Source: an uncultured Desulfovibrio sp. (lineage in GTDB: Bacteria > Desulfobacterota > Desulfovibrionia > Desulfovibrionales > Desulfovibrionaceae). Taken from it: a stretch of 64,000 nucleotides of DNA. The position numbers and the translations under genes are program-made. A model generated the notes under the pieces. It was not told the origin of the DNA. It did not search any database and saw only the letters and a program-made list of their open reading frames with translations. The stretch is taken from the NCBI GenBank assembly GCA_900541395.1, contig UQJT01000006.1, positions 1 through 64,000 of the forward strand, in the 5' to 3' direction. Shown one piece after another: positions 27,483 to 37,441 of this stretch. Positions within the stretch are counted from its first letter, which is position 1. Every line of letters begins with the position of its first letter.

Positions 27483-27887
27483 CTAACTCTTGGGGTGGCA
27501 GGAGGAGCCCACGCAGGAGGTGAGAGCCTTCTTCTTGTCGGGCTGGGCCTGAGCCACTTCAAAATGGCACTTGAGGCACGACTGGAACTTTTCCACCTTG
27601 CGATCGTGGGCGATACGATAATAACTATGCACGGTCTTGTCCTTCTGACCGAGCACATCATGACAGCCGGCGGTGGAGCACTTCTGGAAATTGTCCTTGC
27701 CGTCCACCTGATGATGACATTCGGCGCACTGCCGATCCTTATGGACGGCGTGGTCAAACACCACCGGTTTCTTGGTGAGCGCCATCTTGATGGGCTCGGA
27801 AGGAACGGCGGGCTGATCGGCGAACGCCGGCAGCACCAGGGCGGTGGCCAGCAACGCGCCCGCGCCGAACATCAACAACTTTTTCAT
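27483..27887 (-). CDS. periplasmic tetraheme cytochrome c3
   Basis: 134 residues. A signal peptide ends near AFA-DQ (residue 23), so the protein is periplasmic. Four c-type heme sites follow in the order of type I cytochrome c3: CAECH (54-58), CSTAGCH (70-76), CLKCH (104-108) and CVGSSCH (125-131). The second and fourth have the CX4CH spacing characteristic of this family. Extra histidines (46, 49, 59, 87, 94) supply the second axial ligands. Cytochrome c3 takes electrons from periplasmic hydrogenase or formate dehydrogenase and passes them to membrane complexes in sulfate reducers. A strong ribosome site (GGAGGAGG) precedes it. Its paralogue lies 125 bases upstream. Confidence 0.95.
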   Translation of the reverse strand: MKKLLMFGAGALLATALVLPAFADQPAVPSEPIKMALTKKPVVFDHAVHKDRQCAECHHQVDGKDNFQKCSTAGCHDVLGQKDKTVHSYYRIAHDRKVEKFQSCLKCHFEVAQAQPDKKKALTSCVGSSCHPKS

Positions 27888-28012
27888 GGGTCGACCTCCT
27901 CCGGGTTGGTCATATCCGTAACCGGCTCGTTTTCTCCGCAGAACCGCACGGATGTATGGAGACGCTTTCCGTCGGCCGCGCGAGTCGGGTCGGCGGAGGC
28001 ATTAAGCCCGTA

Positions 28013-28480
28013 CTAGCTTTTGGGGTGGCAGGCCGATCCAACGCAGGCGGTCAGTTCCTGCTTCTTTTCAGGCCGGGTCTTGATCACTTCATAGTGACAC
28101 TGCAGACAGGTTGTGGTGCCGTCCTGCACCTTGCGGGCATGCATGATGCCGAAGTAACTGCTTGACGACTTATCCTTGGGATCATAGGCATGACAGTCCG
28201 AACACAGGTAGGAAGCGGGTTCTTCGCCGTCCACGAGATGGTGACACACGACGCAACGCTGCTCGGCATTGACTTCCAGGGGAGGAAAGTGCTGGGGCAT
28301 GGTCGGGTGACAGGTGACACACTGCTGAGCCGTGTGGATGCCGTGATCGAACATCACGGGCTTTTTGGTGAGCTCCATTTTGATGGGCCCATCGGGAACG
28401 GGCGGCTGTTCGGCAAACGCCGGCAGCGCCAAGGCAGTGACAAGCAGGGCACCGGCGCCGAACGTCAGCAGCTTTTTCAT
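28013..28480 (-). CDS. c3-like cytochrome with five heme-binding motifs
   Basis: 155 residues. It starts MKKLLTFGAGALL, almost the same signal peptide as the neighbouring c3, so it is periplasmic. It has five heme motifs: CVTCH (54-58), CVVCH (76-80), CSDCH (93-97), CLQCH (125-129) and CVGSACH (146-152). Compared with the tetraheme paralogue, about 22 residues carrying one extra CXXCH are inserted before the CHHxVDG block, and the next site is CX2CH rather than CX4CH. The mature part has exactly ten histidines (46, 49, 58, 64, 80, 81, 97, 114, 129, 152), enough for five bis-His hemes. The start is at the ATG after GGAGGAGG. Confidence 0.92.
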   Translation of the reverse strand: MKKLLTFGAGALLVTALALPAFAEQPPVPDGPIKMELTKKPVMFDHGIHTAQQCVTCHPTMPQHFPPLEVNAEQRCVVCHHLVDGEEPASYLCSDCHAYDPKDKSSSSYFGIMHARKVQDGTTTCLQCHYEVIKTRPEKKQELTACVGSACHPKS

Positions 28481-28553
28481 GGAACGACCTCCTCCATTGG
28501 TCAGTGCTTTCATGCGATCCCCGTATCGAAACGACAGGGATTCGAGTAGCGGT

Positions 28554-28583
28554 ATGCTAGCTCCATCAATAAATCCATGTCAA
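28554..28583 (-). promoter_or_regulatory. sigma-70 promoter of the five-heme cytochrome gene
   Basis: On the minus strand TTGACA (28578-28583) and TAGCAT (28554-28559) are 18 bases apart. Transcription would begin near 28546, about 65 bases before the start codon. It may serve both cytochrome genes. Confidence 0.65.
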
Positions 28584-28625
28584 GCGGGTTGGCCGGCGAC
28601 CATGCCTTGCTTGACGAAAAAGACC

Positions 28626-30548
28626 TTATAATTGCGGCGCAGCCTTGGGTTGCACCAATTCGGGCATAAGAATGCGTGTTTTCGCGTTTTTGGACAGTTC
28701 CATGATATAAGCCTGGAACATCACCGCGGCTCGCTCGTTGAGCATCTGCTGTTCACGCAACGGCCCTTCGGCCACCCAGGCCGTGTCGTCCGGAGGCAAC
28801 ACCTCGGCCAAGCTGGCCAGCACGGCGCCGTCGTCCACGGTAAACGCTCCCTCAAGCCAAACGCCCTTGCCCGCATCTTTGAGGGGCGCGGCGAATACAG
28901 CCCGCACCAGGTCCATGCCCAGGCCCAGACCGGGCACGTATCCCTCGCGGCCGAAGGCTTCGGATTCCTTGACTTCGGGCAGCAGATCCGCACCCGGCTT
29001 ACCGTCGGCAAATCCTTTACGCGCCTGCTCCGCTTCCTCGGCGGCCAGCTTGCGGGCCTTGTCGCGGGTCAAAGTGGCGACCAGCTCGTCCTTGACTTCA
29101 TCCAACGGTCGGGTCATGGCGGGCAACGATTCCGCCACGCGAATGACCAGCAGGCCCGCATCGGTGGCAAGAGCCGCGTCCAGAGTTTCCCCGGCGGGCG
29201 TGCTCATAACGGACTGCACGTCGGAAGCGCGCAAGCCCAGGGTTTGGCCCAATTGATCGGCCGACACCAGGCCGGTGTCTTTCATCTCCAGGCCCTGAGC
29301 CCCGGCGGCGGCGGTCACGCTCTGTCCGCCCATGACGGCCGCCAGCACGGCGTCGGCCTTGTCCTGGAGTCCGGCGGCCGCCTGCTCCGCCGCCAGGGCG
29401 GCGCGCAGTTCGTCTTTCACTTCGTCCAGAGTGCGGGTGGTCGAGGCCTGATGGTCCTCCACTTTGATCAAATGGAAACCGAAAGGCGAACGCACCGGCC
29501 CGGAAAGTTCGCCCGGCGTAAGAGCAAAAGCGACATCGGCAAATTCCGGCACCATCTGACCGCGCTCAAACCAATCCAGATCGCCTCCCTTGGCGGCGCT
29601 GCCCGGGTCCTGGCTGGTTTCGCGCGCCACGGCGGCAAAATCCTCGCCGCTCCGGATGCGTTCTTCAATGGCTTTAATCCGGTCTTCGGCCTTCTTAAGC
29701 TCGTCGGCGGAGGCGTTTTCCGGCACGAGAATAAGAATATGAGCGGCGCGTACGCGCTCGGGCACGAAAAATGAATCCTTGCGGGCTTCATAGGCGGCGG
29801 CCACGGCCGCGTCGTCGATGCTTGAAGGGTCGCTGAGTTCGGCCGGATTGAGGGCCACGTACTCCAGACGCACGCGCGGAGGCATGGAGTACAACGGAGC
29901 GCGCTCCTTATAAGCCGCCTCAATGTCGGCCTGGTCGGGGGCCGCCTCGGCCATATGCTTTTCGGAAGGGAACAGCAGGTAATTCACCTTACGCTGCTCC
30001 TGCTGATAATCGTACATATTGCGCACGGATTGGGGCGACACATACGCTCCGGCCGAAAGCAGGGCCTGCATCTTTTCGGGCAGCAGGTCCTGACGCAGGC
30101 TGTCTTCGAACTGCGAGGCGGTCTGACCGGCATTCTTCAGGGTGGTCAAATAGATATCGGCGTCGAACTTGCCGTCCTCATCCAGAAAATAGGGCATGGA
30201 CTCCACGGCGCGGCGCAGTTCGTAGGGGCTGATTTCCACTCCCACCCGCTCGGCCTCGGCTTCCAGCAGCTTGCGCATGACCAGGGTTTGCAGCGCGCTC
30301 TGTTCCAGACCGAAACTCTGCAGCATATCCGGCGTCACGCCGGGCATGGAGTTTTTCACGTTCTGTTCCAATTGGGCGTAGACCTGCCGAAACTCCAGTT
30401 CCGTGATGTTCCGGTCGTTCACCGTGGCCACGATGCCGCGGGGGCCGGGCTGTCCGCCGATGCCCCAGAACACGAATACGACGATGATGATGCCGAATGC
30501 CAGCTTGACGCCCCAGGACTGGGCGTTGGCACGGATGCCGTCGAGCAT
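28626..30548 (-). CDS. PpiD/SurA-type peptidyl-prolyl isomerase chaperone
   Basis: 640 residues. One N-terminal membrane anchor (about 12-34, VKLAFGIIIVVFVFWGIGG) is followed by a SurA-like N-terminal chaperone domain. A parvulin domain runs from RAAHILILVPE near 265 to SPFGFHLIKVEDH near 365. A second, more divergent parvulin-like and C-terminal region follows. This is PpiD architecture: an inner-membrane anchored foldase acting on proteins leaving the Sec translocon. The ribosome site is GGGAG. It is transcribed toward the cytochrome genes, 96 bases after aconitase. Confidence 0.92.
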   Translation of the reverse strand: MLDGIRANAQSWGVKLAFGIIIVVFVFWGIGGQPGPRGIVATVNDRNITELEFRQVYAQLEQNVKNSMPGVTPDMLQSFGLEQSALQTLVMRKLLEAEAERVGVEISPYELRRAVESMPYFLDEDGKFDADIYLTTLKNAGQTASQFEDSLRQDLLPEKMQALLSAGAYVSPQSVRNMYDYQQEQRKVNYLLFPSEKHMAEAAPDQADIEAAYKERAPLYSMPPRVRLEYVALNPAELSDPSSIDDAAVAAAYEARKDSFFVPERVRAAHILILVPENASADELKKAEDRIKAIEERIRSGEDFAAVARETSQDPGSAAKGGDLDWFERGQMVPEFADVAFALTPGELSGPVRSPFGFHLIKVEDHQASTTRTLDEVKDELRAALAAEQAAAGLQDKADAVLAAVMGGQSVTAAAGAQGLEMKDTGLVSADQLGQTLGLRASDVQSVMSTPAGETLDAALATDAGLLVIRVAESLPAMTRPLDEVKDELVATLTRDKARKLAAEEAEQARKGFADGKPGADLLPEVKESEAFGREGYVPGLGLGMDLVRAVFAAPLKDAGKGVWLEGAFTVDDGAVLASLAEVLPPDDTAWVAEGPLREQQMLNERAAVMFQAYIMELSKNAKTRILMPELVQPKAAPQL

Positions 30549-30644
30549 GGTTACTCCCTTTTGCTGCCTGTAAAAAATCCAGGAAAAATGCCTCTCTGCC
30601 GCTGTGAAACGTCCCTTCCGCGCGCGTATTCGCCGGCCCGGCCG

Positions 30645-32603
30645 TCAATGCCGTCCCGCGTTGCGGCCGCGAACGTCGTTGAGCAGGCCGCCCGCCCGGA
30701 TGACGCGCCATTCCGCGGCGGACAAATCGTTACGCACGCGAACGCCGCCCGCGCCCTCGACATTCATGACCATTTCTCCGCCCGGCGTCAAATCGCCGGT
30801 GGAAAAAGACAGCCGGGCTTCGGCCCCTACCCGGCCGTAGTCGTCTGGGTCGACGAAAATAAGGGGCAGAATACCGAAATTGATCAGATTGGCGCGATGA
30901 ATGCGCGCGAAGGACTGAGCGACCACGGCCCGCACGCCCAGATGACGCGGAGCCAGGGCCGCGTGCTCGCGGCTGGACCCCTGACCGTAGTTCTGCCCGG
31001 CCACAATGATCGCCGCCCGCCCCGAATTGCGGACGGTTTCGGCCCGATGGACAAATTCGGGATCCACCCGGCTGAACACGTGACGGGCGATGGCGGGCAC
31101 ATTGGAGCGCAATGAAGTAATTTCGGCTCCGGCGGGCATGATGTGATCGGTGGTGATGCCGTCGCCCACTTTGAGGACCACCTTGCCGTCGATATGGTCT
31201 TCAAGCGGGGGAAACTGCTCCAGCGCCACAATGTTGGGGCCGCGCACAACGGTCACGGCCGAAGCCTCGGTCGGGTCTTCGGGGGGGAAAAGAAAATGCC
31301 GCCGTCCGTCGGGCACGCGCTCGGGAAACTCGGGCCGGGCCGGAGCCTCGCCCCAGACGGCAGGATCGGTGAAGCGGCCGTTCAGGGCGCACTGGGCGGC
31401 CGTGACCGGGCTGACCAGATACACGCCCGCGTCGCGAGTACCGCTGCGGCCCTCGAAATTTCGGTTGAACGTGCGCACGGACACCCCGCCGGATACCGGT
31501 GAGCTGCCCATGCCGATACACGGACCGCACGCGCATTCCAGAACGCGCGCCCCGGCGTCAAGCAGGTCGGTCAACGCGCCGTCGGCCGCCAACATGGCCA
31601 ACACCTGACGCGAGCCCGGCGACACGCATACGTCCGTGGCCGGATGGACCCGCTTGCCGCGCAGCACGGCGGCCACCTGTTCAAGATCGGCATAGGATGA
31701 GTTGGTGCACGAGCCGATGGCCACCTGATCGACGTGCATATCCGGTTCCTCGGCGCACAGCCGGGCCACGGAAATGACCCGATCCGGCATGTGGGGACGG
31801 GCCACAAGGGGAACAAGGGCCGACAAGTCCACGTCGATCACGTCGTCGTAGACGGCGTCGTCGTCCGGGGCCAGAGGTTCCCAATCCTCTTCACGGCCCA
31901 TGCGGCGCAAAAATTCGCGGGTGCGTTCGTCGGACGGGAATACCGAGCCCGTGGCCCCCAGTTCGGCCCCCATATTGGCAATGGTAGCCCGTTCAGGCAC
32001 GGACAGGGTATCGACTCCCGGGCCGCCGTATTCAAACACGCGCCCCACCCCGCCCTGGGTGGTCAACAGCCCGAGCAGATGCAAAATGACATCCTTGGCC
32101 TGAGCCCAGCCCGTCAGGCGGCCGGACAGGCGCACATGAGTCACGCGAGGCATGGGGATGGAATAAGGCTCGCCCGCCATGGCCAACGCCACGGACAGCC
32201 CCCCCGCGCCCATGGCCAGACTGCCCATGCCGCCCGCCATGGGCGTATGGCTGTCGGAACCGAGCAACACGCGGCCGGGCCGGGCGAAATTCTCCAAGTG
32301 GAGCTGATGACAGATGCCGGCCCCGGGAGGCGAATAAACCGCCCCGAACCGGGCCGCCGCCGTACGCAGAAAGCGGTGATCGTCAGGATTGCGGAATCCC
32401 ATCTGCAAGGTGTTGTGGTCGACATAGCTGACCGAGAGTTCGGTGCGCACGCGGGGCAGCCCGAGGGCCTCGAACTGCAACCATGCCATAGTGCCCGTGG
32501 CGTCCTGAGTGAGAGTCTGGTCCACCCGCAGACTGATTTCCCGGCCGGGGATCATGTCCCCTTCCACCAGGTGGGCCCGCAAAATCTTGTGGGTCATATT
32601 CAT
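30645..32603 (-). CDS. aconitate hydratase
   Basis: About 652 residues. It interconverts citrate and isocitrate with a [4Fe-4S] cluster. Cluster cysteines are visible in AIGSCTNSSYAD near 305 and CACGPCIGMGSS near 365. The C-terminal swivel domain has AGQNYGQGSSREHAALAPR. The opening THKILRAHLVEG and RVDQTLTQDATGTMAW, and the short total length compared with AcnA or AcnB (about 860-890), place it in the compact bacterial aconitase type seen in Desulfovibrio and Aquifex. The start is chosen at MNMTHKIL (32603); ATG at 32597 or 32645 are alternatives, and the ribosome site is weak. Symbol left open because this form is neither AcnA nor AcnB. Confidence 0.92.
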   Translation of the reverse strand: MNMTHKILRAHLVEGDMIPGREISLRVDQTLTQDATGTMAWLQFEALGLPRVRTELSVSYVDHNTLQMGFRNPDDHRFLRTAAARFGAVYSPPGAGICHQLHLENFARPGRVLLGSDSHTPMAGGMGSLAMGAGGLSVALAMAGEPYSIPMPRVTHVRLSGRLTGWAQAKDVILHLLGLLTTQGGVGRVFEYGGPGVDTLSVPERATIANMGAELGATGSVFPSDERTREFLRRMGREEDWEPLAPDDDAVYDDVIDVDLSALVPLVARPHMPDRVISVARLCAEEPDMHVDQVAIGSCTNSSYADLEQVAAVLRGKRVHPATDVCVSPGSRQVLAMLAADGALTDLLDAGARVLECACGPCIGMGSSPVSGGVSVRTFNRNFEGRSGTRDAGVYLVSPVTAAQCALNGRFTDPAVWGEAPARPEFPERVPDGRRHFLFPPEDPTEASAVTVVRGPNIVALEQFPPLEDHIDGKVVLKVGDGITTDHIMPAGAEITSLRSNVPAIARHVFSRVDPEFVHRAETVRNSGRAAIIVAGQNYGQGSSREHAALAPRHLGVRAVVAQSFARIHRANLINFGILPLIFVDPDDYGRVGAEARLSFSTGDLTPGGEMVMNVEGAGGVRVRNDLSAAEWRVIRAGGLLNDVRGRNAGRH

Positions 32604-32848
32604 GGACTTGTGCCTTGCCTGTCGAAAAACTCGGCGGGGACTCATTCCCCACCGGCCGGTGACTCCGGATGACGACGCCGCGCGCGGAATCGCGCCGCCG
32701 GATGCCCTCCATCCGCTTCATCGCCCGGAAACTGTGTTCCATACGATGAAAACGCCGCGAGGGCAAGAGAGGCGGAACACGGAAGCGGGGTTGATGCGGA
32801 GCCATACGGCCATACCGGGGCATGATCCCGGATGGCGGAACGACGGCA

Positions 32849-34345
32849 TCAGTCGACGTTGAGGCCCATTCCCCGGTATTCGTTGAGCTTATTGCGCAAA
32901 GTACGCACGGATATGCCCAGCAGTTCGGCCGCCTGGGTACGGTTGCCCGAGGTGGCGGCCAGCCCCTTCATGATCATGATCCGCTCCATCTCATGCAAAG
33001 GGATAACCGCCCCGGCGAACAGCGCGCCGTCCTCTCCGGCTTCCGATTCAGCGACGGAAGCGGGCGCGTCCTGCGCGGCGCTTTCCTCCCATGTTCCAAG
33101 CGGAGCCGGGCTTGCCGCCCCGTCCCGTCCCGTTTCTCCGTCATCCTCCCCTTCGGCCGCGAATAACGGCCAGGCGTCGGGGTCCAACAAAAAGTGGCCG
33201 GGGACGATGGGCCTGCCGCCAGCCAGCAGTACGGCGCGCTCCATAAGATTCTGAAGTTCGCGCACGTTGCCGGGCCACTCATAGTTCTTCAACCAGGCTT
33301 CGGCCTCGGACGAAAGAGGCGCGGGGGCCAGCCTGTATTCACGCACGTACATGTCGATGAAAAAACGAGCCAGTTCCAGCACGTCGTCGCCCCGTTCCCG
33401 CAACGAGGGCAGACGCAGGGGGATGACGTTGAGACGAAAGAACAGATCCTGGCGAAACTTGCCTTCCCTGACCCAGGCGTCGAGGTCGCGGTTGGTGGTG
33501 GCCACCACGCGCACATCGACTTTAACGCTTTCGGTGCCGCCCACGCGGTCGATTTCGCTTTCCTGCAGAACTCGCAGAAGTTTGGCCTGAAGCCCCAGAT
33601 CCATTTCGGAAATTTCGTCCAGCAGGATGGTGCCGCCGTCGGCCAGCTCAAATTTGCCCGGTTTGCGGGCAATGGCTCCGGTGAAGGCCCCTTTTTCATG
33701 GCCGAAGAGTTCGCTCTCCAAGAGGTGCTCGGGCAACGCCGCGCAGTTGACCGCCACAAAGGGGCCGTCCGCGCGGTCGCTCCAGGCATGCAGGGTACGG
33801 GCGAACATTTCCTTGCCCGTGCCGGACTCGCCGGAAATAAGCACCGTGGCCCGAGAGGGAGCCACCTGGCGGGCCAGGGCCAGCACCCGGCGGATGGCGG
33901 TGTCGCTGCCCACGATGCTGGGACCGCCGCTTGCGGGCATGGCGGGCCGCCGCCCGCCCAGCGTGCTGACCGACGGAGCCGTCGCAACGGGCCGGGGCGC
34001 GCGGGCCACGGCCGCCACCTTTTCAAACGAAAGCGGTTCCAGCCAGTAATCCTTGGCTCCCAACTCCATATAACGGCGGGCATCGTCCGCCGTGCCCCGG
34101 TCCGAAACCACCACCACCGGCGGAAAATCGGGGTCGTCGGCTCCCACGGCCAACAGGTCCTCCACCTGAAAACCGGGCAGGGAAGGCCGGGCAAAAATAA
34201 TTCCCGGACCGGACTTGCGCACAAACGCCGAGGCACCTTTCAGGTTTTCGGCAATGGCCACTTCAAAACCCGCGTCGCGCAATTGAGGAAAAATGCGGGT
34301 AACGGCATGGGCGGGCGCAAGAAAAAGAATACGCTGGGTCGACAT
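32849..34345 (-). CDS. sigma-54-dependent activator with a degenerate receiver domain
   Basis: 498 residues in three parts. Residues 1-120 have the length and pattern of a response-regulator receiver, but the acidic pair and phospho-acceptor are lost (LFLAPAH and [10 protein letters not shown]). The AAA+ domain has Walker A GESGTGKE, the sigma-54 contact loop GAFTGA, and Walker [14 protein letters not shown]. The C-terminal Fis-type helix-turn-helix ([21 protein letters not shown]) binds enhancer DNA. A disordered acidic stretch precedes the helix-turn-helix. It should activate sigma-54 promoters without classical phosphorylation. I chose the ATG at 34343-34345, with AAGAGA upstream; a TATAAT on the minus strand (34445-34450) is a possible promoter. 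Targets unknown; cheV diverges from it. Confidence 0.9.
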   Translation of the reverse strand: MSTQRILFLAPAHAVTRIFPQLRDAGFEVAIAENLKGASAFVRKSGPGIIFARPSLPGFQVEDLLAVGADDPDFPPVVVVSDRGTADDARRYMELGAKDYWLEPLSFEKVAAVARAPRPVATAPSVSTLGGRRPAMPASGGPSIVGSDTAIRRVLALARQVAPSRATVLISGESGTGKEMFARTLHAWSDRADGPFVAVNCAALPEHLLESELFGHEKGAFTGAIARKPGKFELADGGTILLDEISEMDLGLQAKLLRVLQESEIDRVGGTESVKVDVRVVATTNRDLDAWVREGKFRQDLFFRLNVIPLRLPSLRERGDDVLELARFFIDMYVREYRLAPAPLSSEAEAWLKNYEWPGNVRELQNLMERAVLLAGGRPIVPGHFLLDPDAWPLFAAEGEDDGETGRDGAASPAPLGTWEESAAQDAPASVAESEAGEDGALFAGAVIPLHEMERIMIMKGLAATSGNRTQAAELLGISVRTLRNKLNEYRGMGLNVD

Positions 34346-34595
34346 TCGTTTTCTCTTATCCGCAACCGTCAGCCAAGGCAAGTCCACGGCGCGCGACTCG
34401 TCGACGCTTCCTCTTCGCTTGCGGGACACGTCGAAATGAATTAAATTATAGCGCCCGTTGTGTTCCGACCCCGAAGAGGAGGGAACAGCGACGGAAAAGC
34501 GTTTATATTTATTTCGGTCCGTCCGACAACGGGACGGGGCAGGGCGCGAGGCGAACGCGCCGAACAGCGCAACGTTTTCCCTGAAGGCGGACGAT

Positions 34596-35564
34596 ATGTC
34601 GCAAAGCAAAATTTTACTGGAAGTGGGCACCAACGAACTGGAAATCGTCGAATTCTTCATCAATGAAGAGGGCGGATACCGGGGATATTACGGCATCAAC
34701 GTTTCCAAAGTGGTGGAAATCATCCGCCAGCAGCCGGTGACGGCCATGCCGCAGATGCGTCATCCCTGCGTCAAGGGCGCCTTTCCCAATCGAGACGGCC
34801 GCATCGTGCCGCTTATCGATCTTTGCCGTTTTTTGGACAAAACCTGTATGCCCAGCGAGGACCCCAAGGTCATCATTACTGAATTCAACAAAGTTCAGAA
34901 CGCCTTTCTGGTGTCGGGAGTGACGCGCATCCACCGGATCAGTTGGTCCCAGGTGGAGGCCCCCAGCGAGTTTCTGCTCCGGATGAGCCACAACTCCATT
35001 ACCGGCGTGGTCCGTCTGGAGGAACGGGTAATCTTTCTTTTGGATATGGAAGCCATTGTGGGCACCTTGTGCCCCGCTTTGAGCATTCGTATGGATGAGG
35101 TTCCGGCCGATGCTCCCCGCCCGGATCGAACCTACCATATTCTGCATGCGGACGACTCGGTCAGCATCCGCCGTCTGGTGCTCGACAAGTTGCAGGCCGA
35201 AGGCCGCTTTGAGGTCACCCAGGTTCAGGACGGCGAACAGGCATGGCGCACCTTGCAAAAGATACGCGACGACGCCGTCGCGACCGGACGCCCCGTGACG
35301 GATTTCATCCAGGGCGTGATCAGCGATATAGAAATGCCCAATCTTGACGGCCTGACCCTATGCCGTTACCTCAAAGAGGACCCCATTCTGCGGCAGCTTC
35401 CCGTGGCTATGTTTTCCTCGCTGATTACTCCTGCCATGTCCCGCAAGTGCGAAAGCGTGCACGCCGACGTCCAATTCGCCAAGCCCGACCTGCAGGCCAT
35501 CAGCGATCGGATGTATGAACTCATCCAAGCTTACAATCACGAACCGGCCCTTGCGGCGGGGTAA
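34596..35564 (+). CDS. cheV: chemotaxis coupling protein CheV (CheW-receiver)
   Basis: 322 residues. The N-terminal CheW-like domain ([13 protein letters not shown], then [13 protein letters not shown]) couples chemoreceptors to CheA. The C-terminal receiver has the acidic pair in HADDS and the phospho-acceptor Asp in [14 protein letters not shown]. This is the standard CheV fusion, probably used for receptor adaptation. I chose the ATG at 34596 (AGGCGG upstream). The frame extends further upstream, but family proteins begin near this position. It lies 21 bases before lpxI, perhaps cotranscribed. Confidence 0.92.
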   Translation: MSQSKILLEVGTNELEIVEFFINEEGGYRGYYGINVSKVVEIIRQQPVTAMPQMRHPCVKGAFPNRDGRIVPLIDLCRFLDKTCMPSEDPKVIITEFNKVQNAFLVSGVTRIHRISWSQVEAPSEFLLRMSHNSITGVVRLEERVIFLLDMEAIVGTLCPALSIRMDEVPADAPRPDRTYHILHADDSVSIRRLVLDKLQAEGRFEVTQVQDGEQAWRTLQKIRDDAVATGRPVTDFIQGVISDIEMPNLDGLTLCRYLKEDPILRQLPVAMFSSLITPAMSRKCESVHADVQFAKPDLQAISDRMYELIQAYNHEPALAAG

Positions 35565-35585
35565 TTCCAGGTAACGGAGCGGTTC

Positions 35586-36401
35586 ATGCCCGAACATATC
35601 GGCATCATCGCCGGAGGCGGACAATTTCCCCGCCTTGTCGCCCAAGGGGCGCGCGAGGCGGGGCTTTCCGTCGTGGCCTGCGGCTTTCACGGTCATACCG
35701 ATCCCGCCCTGGCCGGACATGTCGACGTCTTCCGCCTGCTGCATCTCGGGCAACTAAACAAGCTGTTGGCCTACTTTCACGACCAGGGAGTGCGCCGCCT
35801 GTGCCTGGCGGGCACCATCAACAAGCCCCGCGCCCTGGACTTCCGTCCCGACTGGCGAGCGGCCCGAGTGGTCTTTTCGCTACGGACCAAAGGCGACGAC
35901 TCGCTGTTGCGGGCCGTGCTCGGCGAATTGGAAAAAGAAGGGTTTGAAATGCTGTCGGCCGCCGATCTGGTGCCCTCGCTGCGCTGCCCTCCGGGCACGC
36001 TGACCCGTCGCGAACCCGATCCCGAGGCCTGGGCCGACATTCGCTATGCCTGGCCCGTGGCGGCCGGCATGGGGCGCTTTGATATCGGCCAGTGCCTGGT
36101 GGTGCGCCAAGGCATGGTAATCGCCGTGGAGTGCCTGGAAGGCACGGACGCCACCCTGAAGCGAGGGGCCGAACTGGGCGGCAAAGGCTGCGTGGCCCTC
36201 AAAATCGCCAAACCCGGCCAGGACGAACGGGTCGACCTGCCGTCGGTGGGGCTGACCACCATCCGGAACCTGGTGGAGGGCGGTTATGCCGCCCTGGCCG
36301 TGCAGGCGGGCAAGACCCTGTTTTTCGACCGCGAAGCCAGTCTGACCCTTGCCGACAAGCATAAGTTGGCCATTGTGGCCCTGCCCGACGATTTCGCCTG
36401 A
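35586..36401 (+). CDS. lpxI: UDP-2,3-diacylglucosamine pyrophosphatase LpxI
   Basis: 271 residues of the LpxI (formerly DUF1009) family. The enzyme hydrolyses UDP-2,3-diacylglucosamine to lipid X, a lipid A biosynthesis step done by LpxH in E. coli. Signatures are the start IGIIAGGGQFPRLVA, LCLAGTINKP, and the C-terminal GTDATLKRGAEL and KPGQDERVDLPSVGLTTI. The length matches the family. Found in the cytoplasm or at the inner membrane. Position next to cheV has no clear meaning. Confidence 0.92.
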   Translation: MPEHIGIIAGGGQFPRLVAQGAREAGLSVVACGFHGHTDPALAGHVDVFRLLHLGQLNKLLAYFHDQGVRRLCLAGTINKPRALDFRPDWRAARVVFSLRTKGDDSLLRAVLGELEKEGFEMLSAADLVPSLRCPPGTLTRREPDPEAWADIRYAWPVAAGMGRFDIGQCLVVRQGMVIAVECLEGTDATLKRGAELGGKGCVALKIAKPGQDERVDLPSVGLTTIRNLVEGGYAALAVQAGKTLFFDREASLTLADKHKLAIVALPDDFA

Positions 36402-36466
36402 CGCCGCCGTTTCCCGTCCCGGACTCTTCGTCCCTTCCTTCGGGGGGAGCTTTCGGCAGGGCGGCT

Positions 36467-37441
36467 TTAAATACGCTGACGCGCGTTTTCAGTCCGCTTC
36501 TGCAGCCAGGCATGGGCCCGCCGCCGGGCGTTTTCCTCCAGATTGCGGTAAAAAAACGAAATGTTGCGCCGGTGCAGATCTCCGGGCGGGAAATAATCGC
36601 CCGGAGCGGCCGAGCATACGCCGCCGTCCGTCAGTTCGGGCGCGGTCAGATCGCACACGCCCACCACCAGCGCGCCCAAGGCGGGATCGATCCAGGCGTC
36701 GGTGAAACGCGGGACCTCGCGTACGAAACGACCTTCGTCGTCGAACTCCACCATGCCCAGATGGAGCCCGGCCGGGGCGTAATCGGGCGTATTGACCCAA
36801 TTGAGAGGGTTGACGCACAACGCGCCGGGCAACAGCGTCAGGCCCCGCGTTCCTCCTTTGGCCAGAGTATTGTACGTGACAATGACCCCCGTGTCGTCCG
36901 GGCCCGATGCCAACCTCATGCCGGGGTGCGCGGCCAGATCGGCGGCGGTCACCGAATAGCCTATAATATAGGCCGCCACCAGTCGGGAGCACAGTTCGGG
37001 ATCGGCCAAAGTATTTTTCATGAGTTCCAGAAGCACAATGGCTCCCTGGCTGTGTCCGGCCAGGATGAAGGGCCGTCCTTGGTTCCAGCGCTCCAGATAA
37101 TAATGAAAGGCGGCCTGGATGTCCGCGCAAGGCACGGCGTAGGCTTTCATCAGTTCGGGCGCGGGCAGCAGGTTCATCTCCATGGACACTTGGCGGCAGT
37201 GGGGCTGAAAAATGTTGCCCGCCGCCGCGAAGGCCGAGGCCTGAGTCAGACGGGGGCGGCGGGCCAGAGCCCGGTGGTCGGGGTCGGCCGGATCGAAATA
37301 GACCAAGCCCGCCCCGGACAGCAGAGTGCCCGGCGCGAAAAACACGTCCACGGCTTTTTCCGGATGATCCGGGTGTTCGGGCGTGAAGGCCCAGGCCATA
37401 TCCGAAGCATAGTCCGGCGCGGCGGGAACGGCGATGTTCAT
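36467..37441 (-). CDS. DUF3089 alpha/beta-hydrolase-like protein
   Basis: 324 residues. The nucleophile elbow GHSQGA, with the catalytic Ser near 130, lies in FILAGHSQGAIVLLELM. Other features such as DVFFAPGT and FGMVEFDDEGR-type blocks fit DUF3089, a family of putative lipases/esterases with unknown substrates. No signal peptide was seen. The start overlaps the XdhC stop by four bases (ATGA), so it is the last gene of the operon running from the methyltransferase gene. Its role in a molybdoenzyme-maturation operon is unclear. Confidence 0.85.
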   Translation of the reverse strand: MNIAVPAAPDYASDMAWAFTPEHPDHPEKAVDVFFAPGTLLSGAGLVYFDPADPDHRALARRPRLTQASAFAAAGNIFQPHCRQVSMEMNLLPAPELMKAYAVPCADIQAAFHYYLERWNQGRPFILAGHSQGAIVLLELMKNTLADPELCSRLVAAYIIGYSVTAADLAAHPGMRLASGPDDTGVIVTYNTLAKGGTRGLTLLPGALCVNPLNWVNTPDYAPAGLHLGMVEFDDEGRFVREVPRFTDAWIDPALGALVVGVCDLTAPELTDGGVCSAAPGDYFPPGDLHRRNISFFYRNLEENARRRAHAWLQKRTENARQRI

